Of a stretch of DNA of 64,000 bases, positions 47,262-58,180 are shown one piece after another; within the stretch, counting starts at the first letter, position 1, and every line of letters begins with the position of its first letter. The DNA lies in the NCBI GenBank assembly GCA_951804985.1, contig OX638132.1:16907529-16971528 (forward strand). The letters are read 5' to 3'. The translations under genes and the position numbers were made by a program. Below the pieces are notes generated by a model that saw nothing but the letters and a program-made list of their open reading frames with translations, had not been told where the DNA came from and did not search any database. This DNA comes from Dryomyza anilis. Taxonomy: Eukaryota > Arthropoda > Insecta > Diptera > Dryomyzidae.

Positions 47262-47494
47262 ATGTCTCATAAGTGTGCCATAACCACTTTTCGGCGATCT
47301 ATATTATTTCAAATTATGCAGATACTTGGTGTGTACTGTCAATTAAACATTTAATCAATTAATTAATTTATTGTTAATTGATTTGTGGCAATTCCATTTA
47401 CAATTAATATTAACAACAATTAATAATTTAAATCTATAAATAAATTGCAATTAAATTTAATAACAAATTTCACAGGGGTAAATCTTGGCTTTAT

Positions 47495-47562
47495 CAAACC
47501 TCCGAGCGCAAACACAGCACAGCTCAAATCGTGAGAGAGGCTCGGGCTATGTTCTTCCGGAA
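47495..47562 (+). repeat. SINE 3'-end fragment
   Basis: GCACAGCTCAAATCGTGAGA and GAGGCTCGGGCTATGTTCT match the end of the SINE body (CGCACAGCTCAAAATGGTGA, GAGAGCTCGGCCGAAGTTCT). The terminal GCGCCAAACTATT is missing. Confidence 0.65.
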
Positions 47563-47756
47563 AAAAATATATTTTTGATCACACTCGTCCTTCTGAAACT
47601 CTCAAGAATGTTTTTTAGGTGTATTCGAAATATCTAAAGTCAACCAATTAAAATCTTCCATATAAAAATCATGAACAAAAAATTAATAGGATACGCCTTT
47701 CTCCATGAATGGCTGGATTTATTGTTATTTTATTGTGAGTTTATTTCAAATATGCC

Positions 47757-47985
47757 ATCCGATTCGATATCGTTACAATGCGAGTAGCTGGAAAATTCAG
47801 ACGGTATCGGACCCATTCTCGTAACGATATCGCGGTTCAAATAGAACCTAAATGGTAGGTAGATATCGATGCGTTCTGTGAGAGTGTTCTCGGTACGAGA
47901 CATTTTTCGAAATCGAAACGATGTCGAAGAAAAAATCAATCAAAGTTCGAGATTGTTTCGAAAAAGATTGCGGTATCGGTGTGAT
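47757..47985. repeat. GATATCGTTACGAG repeat, copy 2
   Basis: CGATATCGTTACAATGCGAG, GGTATCGGACCCATTCTCGT, AACGATATCG, ATATCGATGCGTTC and CTCGGTACGAGACATTTTTC align in order with 25439-25645. Confidence 0.65.
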
Positions 47986-48239
47986 AAATGTTTAAATCAA
48001 ATTAAATTTGTTCATGAATTGAAATTGTTTTCAAATAATTTCATTTCTATTTATTTTAATGGCATTTGAAAAAAGTTTTTCAATTCGAAAAATATTACAT
48101 TTGAATTGAGTAAAAAAAAATACAATTAAAAAAAAATTGATCTGAAATAATTTTATTCAATTCAATTCAAATTTTGGCATTGACCAATGTCAATTCAACA
48201 AACATGACTTGGAATTGATCAATGCTATTTAAAATACAA

Positions 48240-48680
48240 AATCATTGATATTGAAGTGGCACGCACCACATTTTGGCTTGAATGTATTTCAATGGCACAG
48301 AATTGCATCCAGATGCATCATGGGATATTTTTCGGTAAATCTGTTGCACCCGGGGCCAGCATATTTGAAACTGTTTTTAAGTGGCATAGATTCGCGTTTT
48401 GGTTGAATCTGTATCAATTAGCCACAGATTCTTTTTGGTGATTCCCTTCCTGTGTGACCAAATACGCATCTAGGTGCGTCATTGAGACATATTTTGGAAA
48501 AATGTTTTGGATTTGGCCAGAATCTAACTGTGTTATTGGACTTTTATTTGGACAAATTGGTTCTTTTGGGATGGATTTGGCCTAAACCCAACTTGTGCTT
48601 CTTTAATCTCATTGTAACAGGTTATTCAAGTGAATTATTTTGCTTCAATTCTAATTTTTTATTTTTGAAATAGAATTTGT
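48240..48680. repeat. Unclassified, weakly repeated segment
   Basis: Two diverged units: one with TTGAAGTGGCACGCACCACA and CCAGATGCATCATGGGATAT, the other with TTTAAGTGGCATAGATTCGC and ATCTAGGTGCGTCATTGAGA. The plus frames at 48256-48441 and 48482-48673 have no recognisable domain. Confidence 0.35.
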
Positions 48681-48756
48681 TTTGCTCAATTCAATTAAAT
48701 TATAAAGTCCCGTCTCTGCTTTAAATATCGTATCTTATCCTTAAATTTGAATGTAA

Positions 48757-48966
48757 AGGGGTTTTCAATAAGAGCGCTACAAAAGTTTTTTCAACAGGGA
48801 CGCTATAAAAGTAGAGCGACAGGGACAGCAAACGACGCCATATTTCTTGCCGCTCTTTTAACATTTCTCTTCAGTAAGGTTTGCCATTTCATGATGGAAA
48901 GATATACGAGCCAAAAACGAGTCGAAATTATTAAAATTTACTACCGAAATTCTAAATTTAAAAAAT
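48757..48966 (+). pseudogene. 5' end of a mariner-like transposon, truncated
   Basis: After TA, GGGGTTTTCAATAAGAGCGC looks like a mariner terminal repeat. About 130 bp on, an ATG near 48890 opens MMERYTSQKRVEIIKIYYRN, the N-terminal helix-turn-helix start of mariner-type transposases. Similarity stops after about 25 codons (near 48966). The open frame continues to 49217 as unrelated sequence. No catalytic part remains. Confidence 0.7.
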
Positions 48967-49300
48967 TAAATGCATTATCATCAAACTTTTTTTATCGATT
49001 ATTCAAAAAATCCCTTAATAAAGTAGTTTTTATATTTTATATAATAAAAATTAAATATTTCAGCCTCTTCTACAACGTTGTACAGATTCCAAAACAGATT
49101 ACCATGCCAACAAAAACAACAACGAACATATCCTTCCAGCAAGTACACAACCCTTTGAACGAACGAATGTCCTTCAAACTTAAAGCAAGCTTTCACGCTG
49201 GTTCACGCAGTGACTAAAAACATCACAGTGTTGCCAATAATTTTTCGTGCCACATTGAAATCCCTAAAATGAATAAAACTTTCACTCAATTCAAGTGTTT
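48967..49300. other. Unclassified sequence after the mariner fragment
   Basis: Continuation of the chance frame, with no domain. It contains ACAACGTTGTACAGATTCC and is slightly more GC-rich towards 49200. Confidence 0.35.
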
Positions 49301-49740
49301 TTTTTTTCACTCATTCGCTGCAACACTCTACTCGTCACATTTTACATTGTACTCGCTACAATTTTTATGCTGTTGCACGTGGTGAGAACAACGCATGAGA
49401 GGCGGCCAAAAGAGCGCTCGTTTGATTTTATTATTATTTTTTTTTTTTGCTTCTGTACTTCTTATACTCTTTGCTCATTGTGGGCGTGTTTGAAGACACT
49501 TTTTGTGCGTCGCGTCGCTCTTTATTTTTTATGTGGGCTTGACTTTGGCTGATTTCTTTTTTATTCATTTATTTATTTGGTTCGCATGGGTCGCATTTAA
49601 ATTGTTTTTTGAAAACGCCCACAAATGAGGGTTTTTGTGCGCTTGATTCATTCGTTACTTTCTTTTTTTGTAGTTCGTTGTTTATATTTTTTTGTTAGTT
49701 TAAGTGTGCGTGTTTGTGAACCAATTAAAATGCGTTCATT
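49301..49740. other. GC-enriched intronic patch
   Basis: CTCACTCATTCGCTGCAACACTC-type sequence, GAGGCGGCCAAAAGAGCGCT, GTGCGTCGCGTCGCTC and GGTTCGCATGGGTCGCATTT stand out in composition. The plus frame at 49295-49552 is F/L/C-rich with no domain. Possibly regulatory. Confidence 0.3.
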
Positions 49741-50368
49741 TAAAATGGAATTTCCGAAAACTAATTTGTTTTATTTTCAAAATAATTAATTTGAAATATT
49801 TGTATTTTTTAATAAACATCTAAAATGAATACAAATTAATCTCGAAGAATTCAGTCAAAAATATAATAACAATGCTGAAACAAAAATAAATACTAATTTT
49901 TAAGATAATACCGCTACATATAAAAATTATTTTTTTCTCATTTTTATTCATTCGGATTATCTATTTTTACTTTAAATCATAAACTCATTTAGGAATATTC
50001 CGAAAAAAATACTTTTAATATTTTCACGAATAAATAAAATAAAATAAATCATTTTTTCATCATATATATGAATAATATCGACCCTTTTATTCCCTTTCAT
50101 ATTCAAAAACTAAAAATAGAACTTCCAAGTTAAAATTAGTTTCAATATGAATTATAAGTTTTAGTATTGCTGATTTATGCTAAATCATTTTTTGGTTATA
50201 ACTTGTAAGTTGTACCAAAATTTGACAAAATATACAAAATCCAAAAATTGATAATTTTAAAAATATTCTAAGTCTAAATAGCATGAAATGCGATTGTGTA
50301 TTTTCATGCATTTAAAATTAAGAAAATATTTGTTTTCCTTTCCTTTATATCACTCAAAATAATTTCTA
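49741..50368. other. AT-rich sequence
   Basis: No gene, RNA or repeat is recognised. Confidence 0.4.
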
Positions 50369-52645
50369 GGACATTATACGAATTATTTTTTCGTAATTTT
50401 AAATTTCGTAAATTAAAAGAACAATTCGTAGAATACACGAAATATTTGTAATTTCAATTTTTTTCCCAAATTATTTTTTACGCACGATTCGTATATATAA
50501 CGAATCAATATTCGTAGAATTAAAACAACAACAACATTACGAATGTTTCGTTTAAATTACGAATCTTTCGTTATATTATTTTCTATTACAAAGATAGTTA
50601 TAAAATACAAACAATTTTAAAATGTGTTTTGTGTGAGTTCTGTTTGTGCTTAAAGTGCAAAAGTATCAAATCAGTGCATAATGTTTCATATCGTCGTTGT
50701 AGAACGAAAAGTCATTTACAAAAATTTGTATAAATCTGTTAGTTTTAAATCGATGAGCTAAATTTTGTTTGTCCTATCCCAGTATACCAAACTGTTTCGA
50801 TATCACAACGAAAATGTTGCGAAATGTCGAAGAATTTTTCCGATATTGATTCCATTACTCGCAATGATAATATAGGAAAATTCCTACCAAAACGGTCGGC
50901 CGATATCGAACCGAGATAATGAAGGTTTCTCGTTACGAGAATTATTTCAAAATCGAAGCGTTTTAGAAGCTCTTGTCGACAGAATGGGGTTTTATGATTG
51001 GTTTAAATAAATGCGTCATCTATATATGTCATACGCAGTGACAATAAAAATAACAGAAAAAAATAAATTTCTTTACCTATCTCTCTATTTTTTCTATTAC
51101 GTCCTTCGCATCATAGTCGTGGTCGACATCAGCGCATTATTTTTTTTTTATTCTCATGAAATTCGTAGCACAATTACTTTTTACAATTACCATCATCATT
51201 TTCCATTGCATTTTATTTTCTGTCAGTTGCTCCTACTGGGTACTCTATATCAATTTGTCGTATATTATTTTCATATTCAATTTCAATTTAAACAAAATAG
51301 TTTTCGAAAATGAGTCTACGAACTTAGCATGTGTTTACATTTCTTTTTTATTTCTAAACGAAAATATTTCTGACATCAAAAACAAAAATAAATAAAAAAT
51401 AAAATTCAAAGCTCACTATTTTCATAAATTTATTTTTATTGATATAAAGTGAAATTAACATAAAAATATAAAAAAATAATGTCCACTCTATTTATTTTAA
51501 ACAAAAGTAAATACAGCAATAAAAAAAAGGTCACTGGAAACCTGGTGACCTTATTTTTAATATCGGAAACGAGTCGCAATCATGAGTTCTAACATTTATT
51601 AGCAAAGAAACGAAAATCATTGCTTTTATAATAATGAAACTGACCTAACTCTTGCGGACACTGACATTATGAACGCAAAAGGGTGTTCCAACTGTTCGGG
51701 CCAGCATATCATTACCAAAATTATATCCAGCAGACGAAAGCAGGCATGTACCTGAAAGGAGGTACAACTGAATGCGAAAATCTTTAAAAATTAGTTTCGA
51801 TATAACAACGAGATCAATGTTTTTTCTCGTAGACATTTCAGAAACCTTCTAAACAATTGAATACAAAAATTATTAAAAACTAGTTTCGATATAATAACGA
51901 GATCGATTTTTTATCTCGAAGCCACTTTGAGAATTGTTCGATAAACAGGAGGCTCCGTGTCGTGGTCTACTGGGATGTTAAGAAAATATAAATCTATGAA
52001 TTGATATTTCAACTTTAAAAATCCATCAGTTATTTTTTGTAATATTAATAAACCAACTAGAAATTTAAGTTTTTCATAAAAATGCGTGAAATGTAACTTT
52101 TCATTCTAAAACGACGATATTTTTATTATCATTTTCATCGAGAGTAATTTGTATCGCGGGTGCAAATAGATAGTTTTAATACAAAAATGTGTAAAATGTG
52201 TTCTGCGTTAGTTCGGTTTGGGTCAAAAAATCAAAACTATCATATTTCATAATTTTATGTGTCATCATTTTCATGATCAGTTTTTTTTATAAAAGTATTC
52301 GTACATTTTATGAAAGATTTGTAAAATGTTTCATAAGTTTGATAAATGTACGAACGCCATCGTCAAAAGTACGAATAATTTCGTAAAATATACGAATATA
52401 TTCGTAAGAAAGTACACAAATATTCAATATATATAGAATATATTGTATTATGTACAAATGGTTTTCGTAGATAAAATCTCCGAATAGTTTCGTAAAATAC
52501 ACAATTAATATTCGTAATTTTATTATAAATTTACGAAAGTTCTTTCGTGTATTTTACGAAATATTTCGTGGATAAATTTCACGATTTTTTTCGTAAAATA
52601 CACGAACGATTTCGTGTATTTTAAGCAGATTTTATTTTGGGTGTA
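50369..52645. repeat. Block rich in TTACGAAA/TTTCGTAA words, split by a TIR element
   Basis: Both flanks of the TIR element carry many short palindromic words: ACGAAATATTTGTAATT, CGTAAATTTTACGAA-like, TTTTACGAAATATTTCGTG and TTCGTAAAATACACGAACGA (50369-50600 and 52300-52640). The shared word type suggests one older repeat into which the TIR element at 50691-52117 inserted. Confidence 0.55.
50691..52117. mobile_element. 1.43-kb TIR element (TCGTCGTTGTAGAACGAAAAGT)
   Basis: The left end TCGTCGTTGTAGAACGAAAA and the right end TTTTCATTCTAAAACGACGA are inverted and bordered by TA. The first and last roughly 100 bp match the two halves of the small element at 60772-61027. The centre (51170-51960) matches 57400-58155. 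Inside are an AAGGTCAC...GTGACCTT hairpin (51527-51553) and a roughly 100-bp tandem duplication (TTAGTTTCGATATAACAACG, TAGTTTCGATATAATAACGA). No transposase is seen, so it is a non-autonomous element with a TA target. Confidence 0.8.
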
Positions 52646-52868
52646 TATAAATTTATATATAAATTTTGTGATTGTTTCTGTGGAAAAATTTTATCACTTT
52701 AGAATTTGATCAGGATCTGCTTACTTTGGGACCTTTTTGAATAGCAAACTAAAAGAAAAAAGTCCTGGGAACATTTAAAAAAGTCTAATGATGCAGTTGG
52801 GTTCTGGGAAAATCTCAAATGAATACTAGTATACTAAAATGTTGACCTTAAATGCATAACACTGCTCT

Positions 52869-53090
52869 ACACCCAGAAAAAAATTCTCTCAAATCCCATT
52901 AAAATTGGTGAATAGGACAATTATTGATTTAATAGTAGTCAAAAAATGAGTCTTTTAATATAAACTAAATGGCACTGTGATGGTATTTTCTAGTATTTAA
53001 TGGTAATTTCCGATTAAATTAATAATTTATCCTATTGACTATTTTTAATAGTAAAAAACTATTATTTATATAGTATTTTTTTCTGGGTGT
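52869..53090. mobile_element. 220-bp MITE (ACACYCAGAAAAAA family), copy 2
   Basis: Perfect ends ACACCCAGAAAAAAAT and ATTTTTTTCTGGGTGT. The middle shares AAATCCCATTAAAATTGGTG and TAGTATTTAATGGTAATTTC with the other copies. No open frame. Confidence 0.93.
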
Positions 53091-53426
53091 GCGTGCATTA
53101 TAATTACTTGGAAGACATACTGTATTTAAATCAATGCAGTATCGAAGAATGGTCTACGAATTATATACGCATTAGTTGTGCCTTTTCGCTTTACTAGCGA
53201 CATGTTTAGCATGGACACAATCCGTCTCCTCATGCAGACCTTTGATAGGTAGTTCTAGGGCAATGGATACCTTTTTCCCGAAGGTAATTATCAGATAATA
53301 AAAATTGCAAAAATTCAGTTAATTGAAACTATTGATAAACTAAAGAATCAATATCCATATTTAGGATTTTGTAAAAATTTTATAAAAGAATAATTTTTGA
53401 TTTATTGCCGATTCAGTATCATCAGT
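53091..53426. other. Spacer between two MITE copies
   Basis: Slightly more GC-rich (GACACAATCCGTCTCCTCAT). No feature is recognised. Confidence 0.4.
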
Positions 53427-53645
53427 ACACTCAGAAAAAATACTATAAAATCAATAGTGTTTTGGTATTAAAATTAATCAATTGAATAAGTTATTATTTT
53501 AATGGGTAAATACCATTAAATACTACAAAATAATATTAACTATTATTAATTGTTTTTGTATTTAAATAAAAATATTTTATTTTTGTACATTAAAGAATCA
53601 ATAACTGTCCTATTAACAAACTTTAATTAGTATTTTTCTGAGTGT
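53427..53645. mobile_element. 220-bp MITE (ACACYCAGAAAAAA family), copy 3, inverted
   Basis: Starts ACACTCAGAAAAAATACTAT and ends TATTTTTCTGAGTGT. ATCAATAACTGTCCTATTAA, inverted, corresponds to the AATAGGAC-TTATTGAT word of copies 1 and 2. Confidence 0.9.
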
Positions 53646-54270
53646 ATTATTGCTCTCATGAAAAAATTGAACTGTACGTGAAACTAGACATCATTCAGGA
53701 TTTTCTCACTAAATAGGATCTCATTTTCGTAGTGTGGAAGAAAAATATTTTATATATTTTAATTTGTTACAATTTGTTGTATTTATATTACGTATTGTTA
53801 AATTTATAAACATATTTCACTATCTTAAAGAATTTGTATTATTTTATTTTGCTATCTACAATTTTAAATAAAGATATCGTACTTATTTTGGTCAAAATTG
53901 CAGCATTTATAGTTAAAATTGTTCCGAAAATGGTATCAATTTTTCAAAATGAGGTATAACACATTTTTATTTTCTAATAATTTGGTTCTTGAATATTTTT
54001 AATATTTTAAACAATGAAAATATTGAAATTATCTTTTCTGCATTAGACACATAAAATTTTGGGGAATAATATAAAAATTATATTTTATGCAAGACTATGT
54101 GGTTTGGAAGATATAGGAAAAATATATTATAAACTGTACAAACAAAATAACAAATTTTGTTAATAACCAAAATTATTAATTGAAAAAAAAAGCGCTATAA
54201 TCGTTCTTTAATCCTCAATCAAACGACTGAATAAACAATAAACTTTTGAATCAATTTTCAAATAATTTTA
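53646..54270. other. AT-rich sequence
   Basis: No gene, RNA or repeat is recognised. Confidence 0.4.
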
Positions 54271-54275
54271 ATATC

Positions 54276-54326
54276 AATCGTGTGATTGCCTAATTTTTGT
54301 ATGGAAAATTAGGCAATCACACGATT
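54276..54326. repeat. Perfect 22-bp inverted repeat with 7-base loop
   Basis: AATCGTGTGATTGCCTAATT plus TT (54276-54297), loop TGTATGG, then the exact complement (54305-54326). Confidence 0.95.
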
Positions 54327-54479
54327 CGACATTGAATACATTCTCTTTAATAAATAAAAATACCCATATATTTTAAATATAATAAATACTGAATACGCAG
54401 TTTTAGTTATTTTCCCAATAACTCACCTCACAGTTCATTATTATATCTCTTTATCAACTAAATTTACTAAGCAAAACAT

Positions 54480-54569
54480 TATAGAGATCATGAACATAAT
54501 AGAGATCATGAACATAATAGAGATCATGAAAATAATAGAGATCATGAACATAATAGAGATCATGAACAT
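54480..54569. repeat. 18-bp tandem repeat (AACATAATAGAGATCATG)n
   Basis: Five copies of AACATAATAGAGATCATG in a row, with one C-to-A change. Confidence 0.95.
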
Positions 54570-54814
54570 CAGTTAACTTAAAAAAAAATTTCTTTGAAAA
54601 ACTAGTAAAACGAGTAGCCATGTTGTATCAAATTACTGAAATGATTAAGTAAATGTCGATAATTATTATTAATAATATTATTAATAAGTTACATTATTAA
54701 CATAATTATTAATATTAAATAATTTCTAAATGATGCAAATATATTTTGTCAGCAGAACTCACATTCGAGTCAGACAAATTACGCAGACAAATTTGAAAAT
54801 TTTACAAATACTCA

Positions 54815-55030
54815 AAATTAATCGACGTAAATACAGCAACCGATATTAATTACATTCATTAAATCCTGTAATGAAATTCACTAATTTAATGAAAACATTT
54901 GTTATTCTTCGTAAATTCAGCAATTCTGTTTGCTAATATGAATATTTGTACGTCAATTCAGCACAGTCGGCACAGTTTTAGCAATTATAATTGTTAAAAT
55001 TATAATTGTTATTTAAAAAGCAAAATAATT
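54815..55030. repeat. Half copy of the 58-kb palindromic element
   Basis: TTAATCGACGTAAATACAGC, TTAATTACATTCATTAAATC, ACTAATTTAATGAAAACATT, TTCAGCAATTCTGTTTGCTA and CAGTCGGCACAGTTTTAGCA follow the arm at 58387-58555. The opposite arm is lost, replaced by a short AATTATAATTGTTAAAATTA palindrome. Confidence 0.8.
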
Positions 55031-55622
55031 GCAAATATATGTAATCACCTTTTTGAATGCTCGGTTCAAAAGTTATTGCCTGATATCTCGTAAACCTATA
55101 CATAGGAAATTCATATTCAAATTCTGCGGGCCATTTCCATTTGGTATATCCTCATTTCCATTTTTTTTCATATTTTGTTATGTACAACAAGTACACGATC
55201 CTTCTAAGGTTTTTCACTATATTTATAGATTAGATGTTTCGATAGATTTTCTTGACGACACTTCGGCTAATATTTGGAAATAAATCTAATGAAATTATGA
55301 TTCAAGTAGAGAAAAAAAACATCTTTGCGGTGAACATATTTGAAGGGCATATAAGTTCATGGGATTGGGGTTATGGTTTTTAACATAACATATATCTTAT
55401 CAACCATATTTTAGTTTTTCAAGGATATCTACTACAATTTATGATTTAAGGTCGCTATTTATTATTTTTGAAATAATATTTATAATATTATATTTTGGCT
55501 GCGAAAACCATATATGTTTAAAGAGAGCATAGTAAAGTGATCGACATCATGTCGCAACCATATTTTATCTCTTCGTGGAGAGTTGACCAAAGTTATAATC
55601 AGTCGAACACAAACACAACATG
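55031..55622. other. AT-rich sequence with a CAAATATG-type repeat piece
   Basis: No gene is seen (the plus frame 55029-55283 has no domain). Part of 55325-55520 (GAAGGGCATATAAG, GGGGTTATGGTT, GCTGCGAAAACCATATATG) resembles, inverted, the 14700-14825 stretch in modSP intron 1. Confidence 0.4.
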
Positions 55623-56168
55623 AACCAGTTGGGAAGGTTAGATCACATGGGAAATTTTAAAATAGGTGCAATTATGATAGTTAGGATTATCAAAATTATA
55701 GTCGGTATAAGCCGACTATAAATACCCTACACATATGTGTGGTTACCATTCAAAGTGATATATAGGTCACCAGGGTATACGAATCCTGAAAATAACTACA
55801 AACATTCAATCGCTGAAGAATTTCCATTCATTTGATACCCATATTTACAAATGGGTAGGTGTACCGAATTTCGATTTTTTTTTTTTGTGAACCACAAGTC
55901 TTTTCGCCGGAAAACATTATTATCATGTATTTGAGCATGATATCAATATATATTTGACCAAAAAAATTTACCTAAGCACGTATACATAAAAATGGATCTT
56001 TATATGTACATTTTACATGAGGTATTTGAACATAAGTGGTCGGATCATAGGTCACAATGGACCGATCTCGCCAATTTTAGGCGTAGGTATATTAGTAATC
56101 TAAGTTATAAGTTTCATTTATCTAGCTCTTCAATTTTAAAAGTAGTAGGGATTTCAACAGACAGATAG

Positions 56169-56235
<67 letters not shown>

Positions 56236-56404
56236 TACAGACGGACAGACATACAGACGGACAGACGGACATCGCTAAATCGACTCAGGAGGTCATGCTG
56301 ATCAAGAATATATATACTTTTCCATACCGGATATGCTTCCTTCTGGGTGTTACAAACGGCGTACCAAACTGAATATACCCTTTCACTCTTAGTGTAGGGT
56401 ATAA
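55623..56404 (-). mobile_element. mini-me-like element, near-complete, with expanded microsatellite
   Basis: Reverse complement of the 44763 copy: GGTTAGATCACATGGGAAAT, CCCTACACATATGTGTGG, ACCCATATTTACAAATGGGT, AGTCTTTTCGCCGGAAAACA, GGACCGATCTCGCC, the GACA/GACG block, CATGCTGATCAAGAATATAT, AACGGCGTACCAAACTGAAT and CACTCTTAGTGTAGGGTATA. It runs to both ends of the family. The minus frame at 56473-56285 is accidental. Confidence 0.85.
56158..56276. repeat. (GACA/GACG)n microsatellite inside the mini-me copy
   Basis: About 119 bp of tetranucleotide repeat: 14-15 uninterrupted GACA units at the centre, with GACG and CATA variants at the edges. The same place in the 44763 copy holds only about seven GTCY units. 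Confidence 0.95.
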
Positions 56405-57330
56405 AAATAGGTATCGAGTTTTCACAATATTTTTAAAACAACATTCATAAGCACTGCACTTTTTGTAATACACTTTGTATATTTATTTAATTTACAAATA
56501 ACAAAATTATTATCAATACCAACACTTTCTTTCAACGAACAACAAAAGACACGTAAGCAAAAATATGATGGTCAATGAGTGTAAATCAACTTCGTTTATC
56601 GTCATCTTATTTTATTTAAATTCAATTTCAATGAATTGATATGCTGTACAAATAATATTGTTTACACATCATAATATGTTACTTATTATAATCTGAACAA
56701 AAATAGTGTCAAATTTGATAATAATGTAGGTACCAAGCGGGACATGACATCATGGACGACAAGAGCATCAATGATGAATCGAGGACATTTCAAGATTTGT
56801 TATTGATGAATACTTCTACAAATATTTCATAAAGGACATTGCATTATAGATATCATATATCATATGTCATCATATTTATGGAAATTATGATCATCTTGTC
56901 GATTAAGATATCTTTTATGTAGCTTTTTAAAACAAATCATAAAGAACCTATCAACTTCTAAATTATTTTTCATATACATGACAATCACCTGATGAAATGT
57001 CTTCTATGTTGTATCTATGAATGACGTCCATGACATCGTTAATGATACGTTAATGGCACTTTAGACATAGGAGAATTACAGAAGAATCGTGGATGACACT
57101 TCCCACTGGGTTATTCACAGTATATTCCCAATATTGACGAATTGACATATTGACGAATGAGAAAGTCTGGGATTCGAATTGTAGGAAAAAATATTAATTC
57201 TTATTAATTATTTAAAATAACCAAATTAAAATTACCAATTATTGACTTTTAAATAAGAATACAAATTCAATTGTATGGTGACGTATCGTATCATAGATTA
57301 AACTATTTGTACCATGAGTCAATTCTATAT
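56405..57330. other. AT-rich sequence
   Basis: No gene is seen. Loose CATCATGGACGACAAGAGCA and TGATGAAT words resemble those of modSP intron 3 (17.2-18.6 kb), without a definable unit. Confidence 0.4.
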
Positions 57331-57334
57331 ACAG

Positions 57335-58158
57335 TCGATGCCATTTCTCGCAATGATAATTTAGGAAAATTCCTACCAAAACGGTCGTCCGATATCGCCA
57401 TCATCATTTTCCATTCCATTTTATTTTGTGTATTTTGCTCCTACTGGGTCCTCTGTATTAATTTTTCGTATATTATTTTCATATTCAATTTCAATTTAAA
57501 CAAAATAGTTTCCGAAAATGAGTCTACGAACTTAGCATGTGTTTACATTTTTTTTTATTTCTGAACGAAAATATTTTTGACATCAAAAACAAAAATAAAT
57601 AAAAAATGAAAATTCAAAGCTCACTATTTTTCATACATTTATTTTGAATGAAATAAAGTGAAATTAACATAAAAATATCAAAAAATAATGTCTACTCTAT
57701 TTATTTTGAACAAAGGTAAATACAGCCATAAAGAAAAGGTCACTGGACACCTGGTGACCTTATTTTTAAAATCGGAAACGAGTCGCAATCAGCAGTTCTA
57801 ACTTTTATTAACAAAGAAGTGATCAATGCTGACGCGAAAATCGTTGCTTTTATTAAATTATCATTACTCTAACTGTTCGGACCTGGTTATCATTACCAAC
57901 ATTATATCCAGCGGACGAAAGCAGTCATGTACCAGAAAGGAGGTACAACTGAATACGGAAATCTTTAAAAATTAGTTTCGATATAAGAACGAGATCAATT
58001 TTTTTCTCGTAGACATTTCAGAAAATATCTAAACAATTGAATACAAAAATCATTAAAAACTAGTTGCGATATAATAACGAGATCGATTTATTTTCTCGAA
58101 GCCTCTACGAGAATTGTTCGATACAATGGAGGCTCCGAGTCGTGGTATACTGGGATGA
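57335..58158. repeat. Partial copy of the 1.43-kb TIR element
   Basis: TCGCAATGATAATTTAGGAA and CCTACCAAAACGGTCG match 50857-50903. The sequence then jumps to CATCATCATTTTCCATTCCA, matching from about 51190, and follows 51190-51960 closely, including the AAGGTCAC...GTGACCTT hairpin (57738-57764) and the internal duplication. It lacks both TIRs and has an internal deletion of about 265 bp. Confidence 0.88.
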
Positions 58159-58180
58159 GTAAGGAGTCCACAGAAAAATA

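Noticed and set aside
48747..49217. 156-codon frame as a host gene
   Set aside because: The middle part is the N-terminus of a mariner-type transposase; the rest is chance continuation in flanking DNA.
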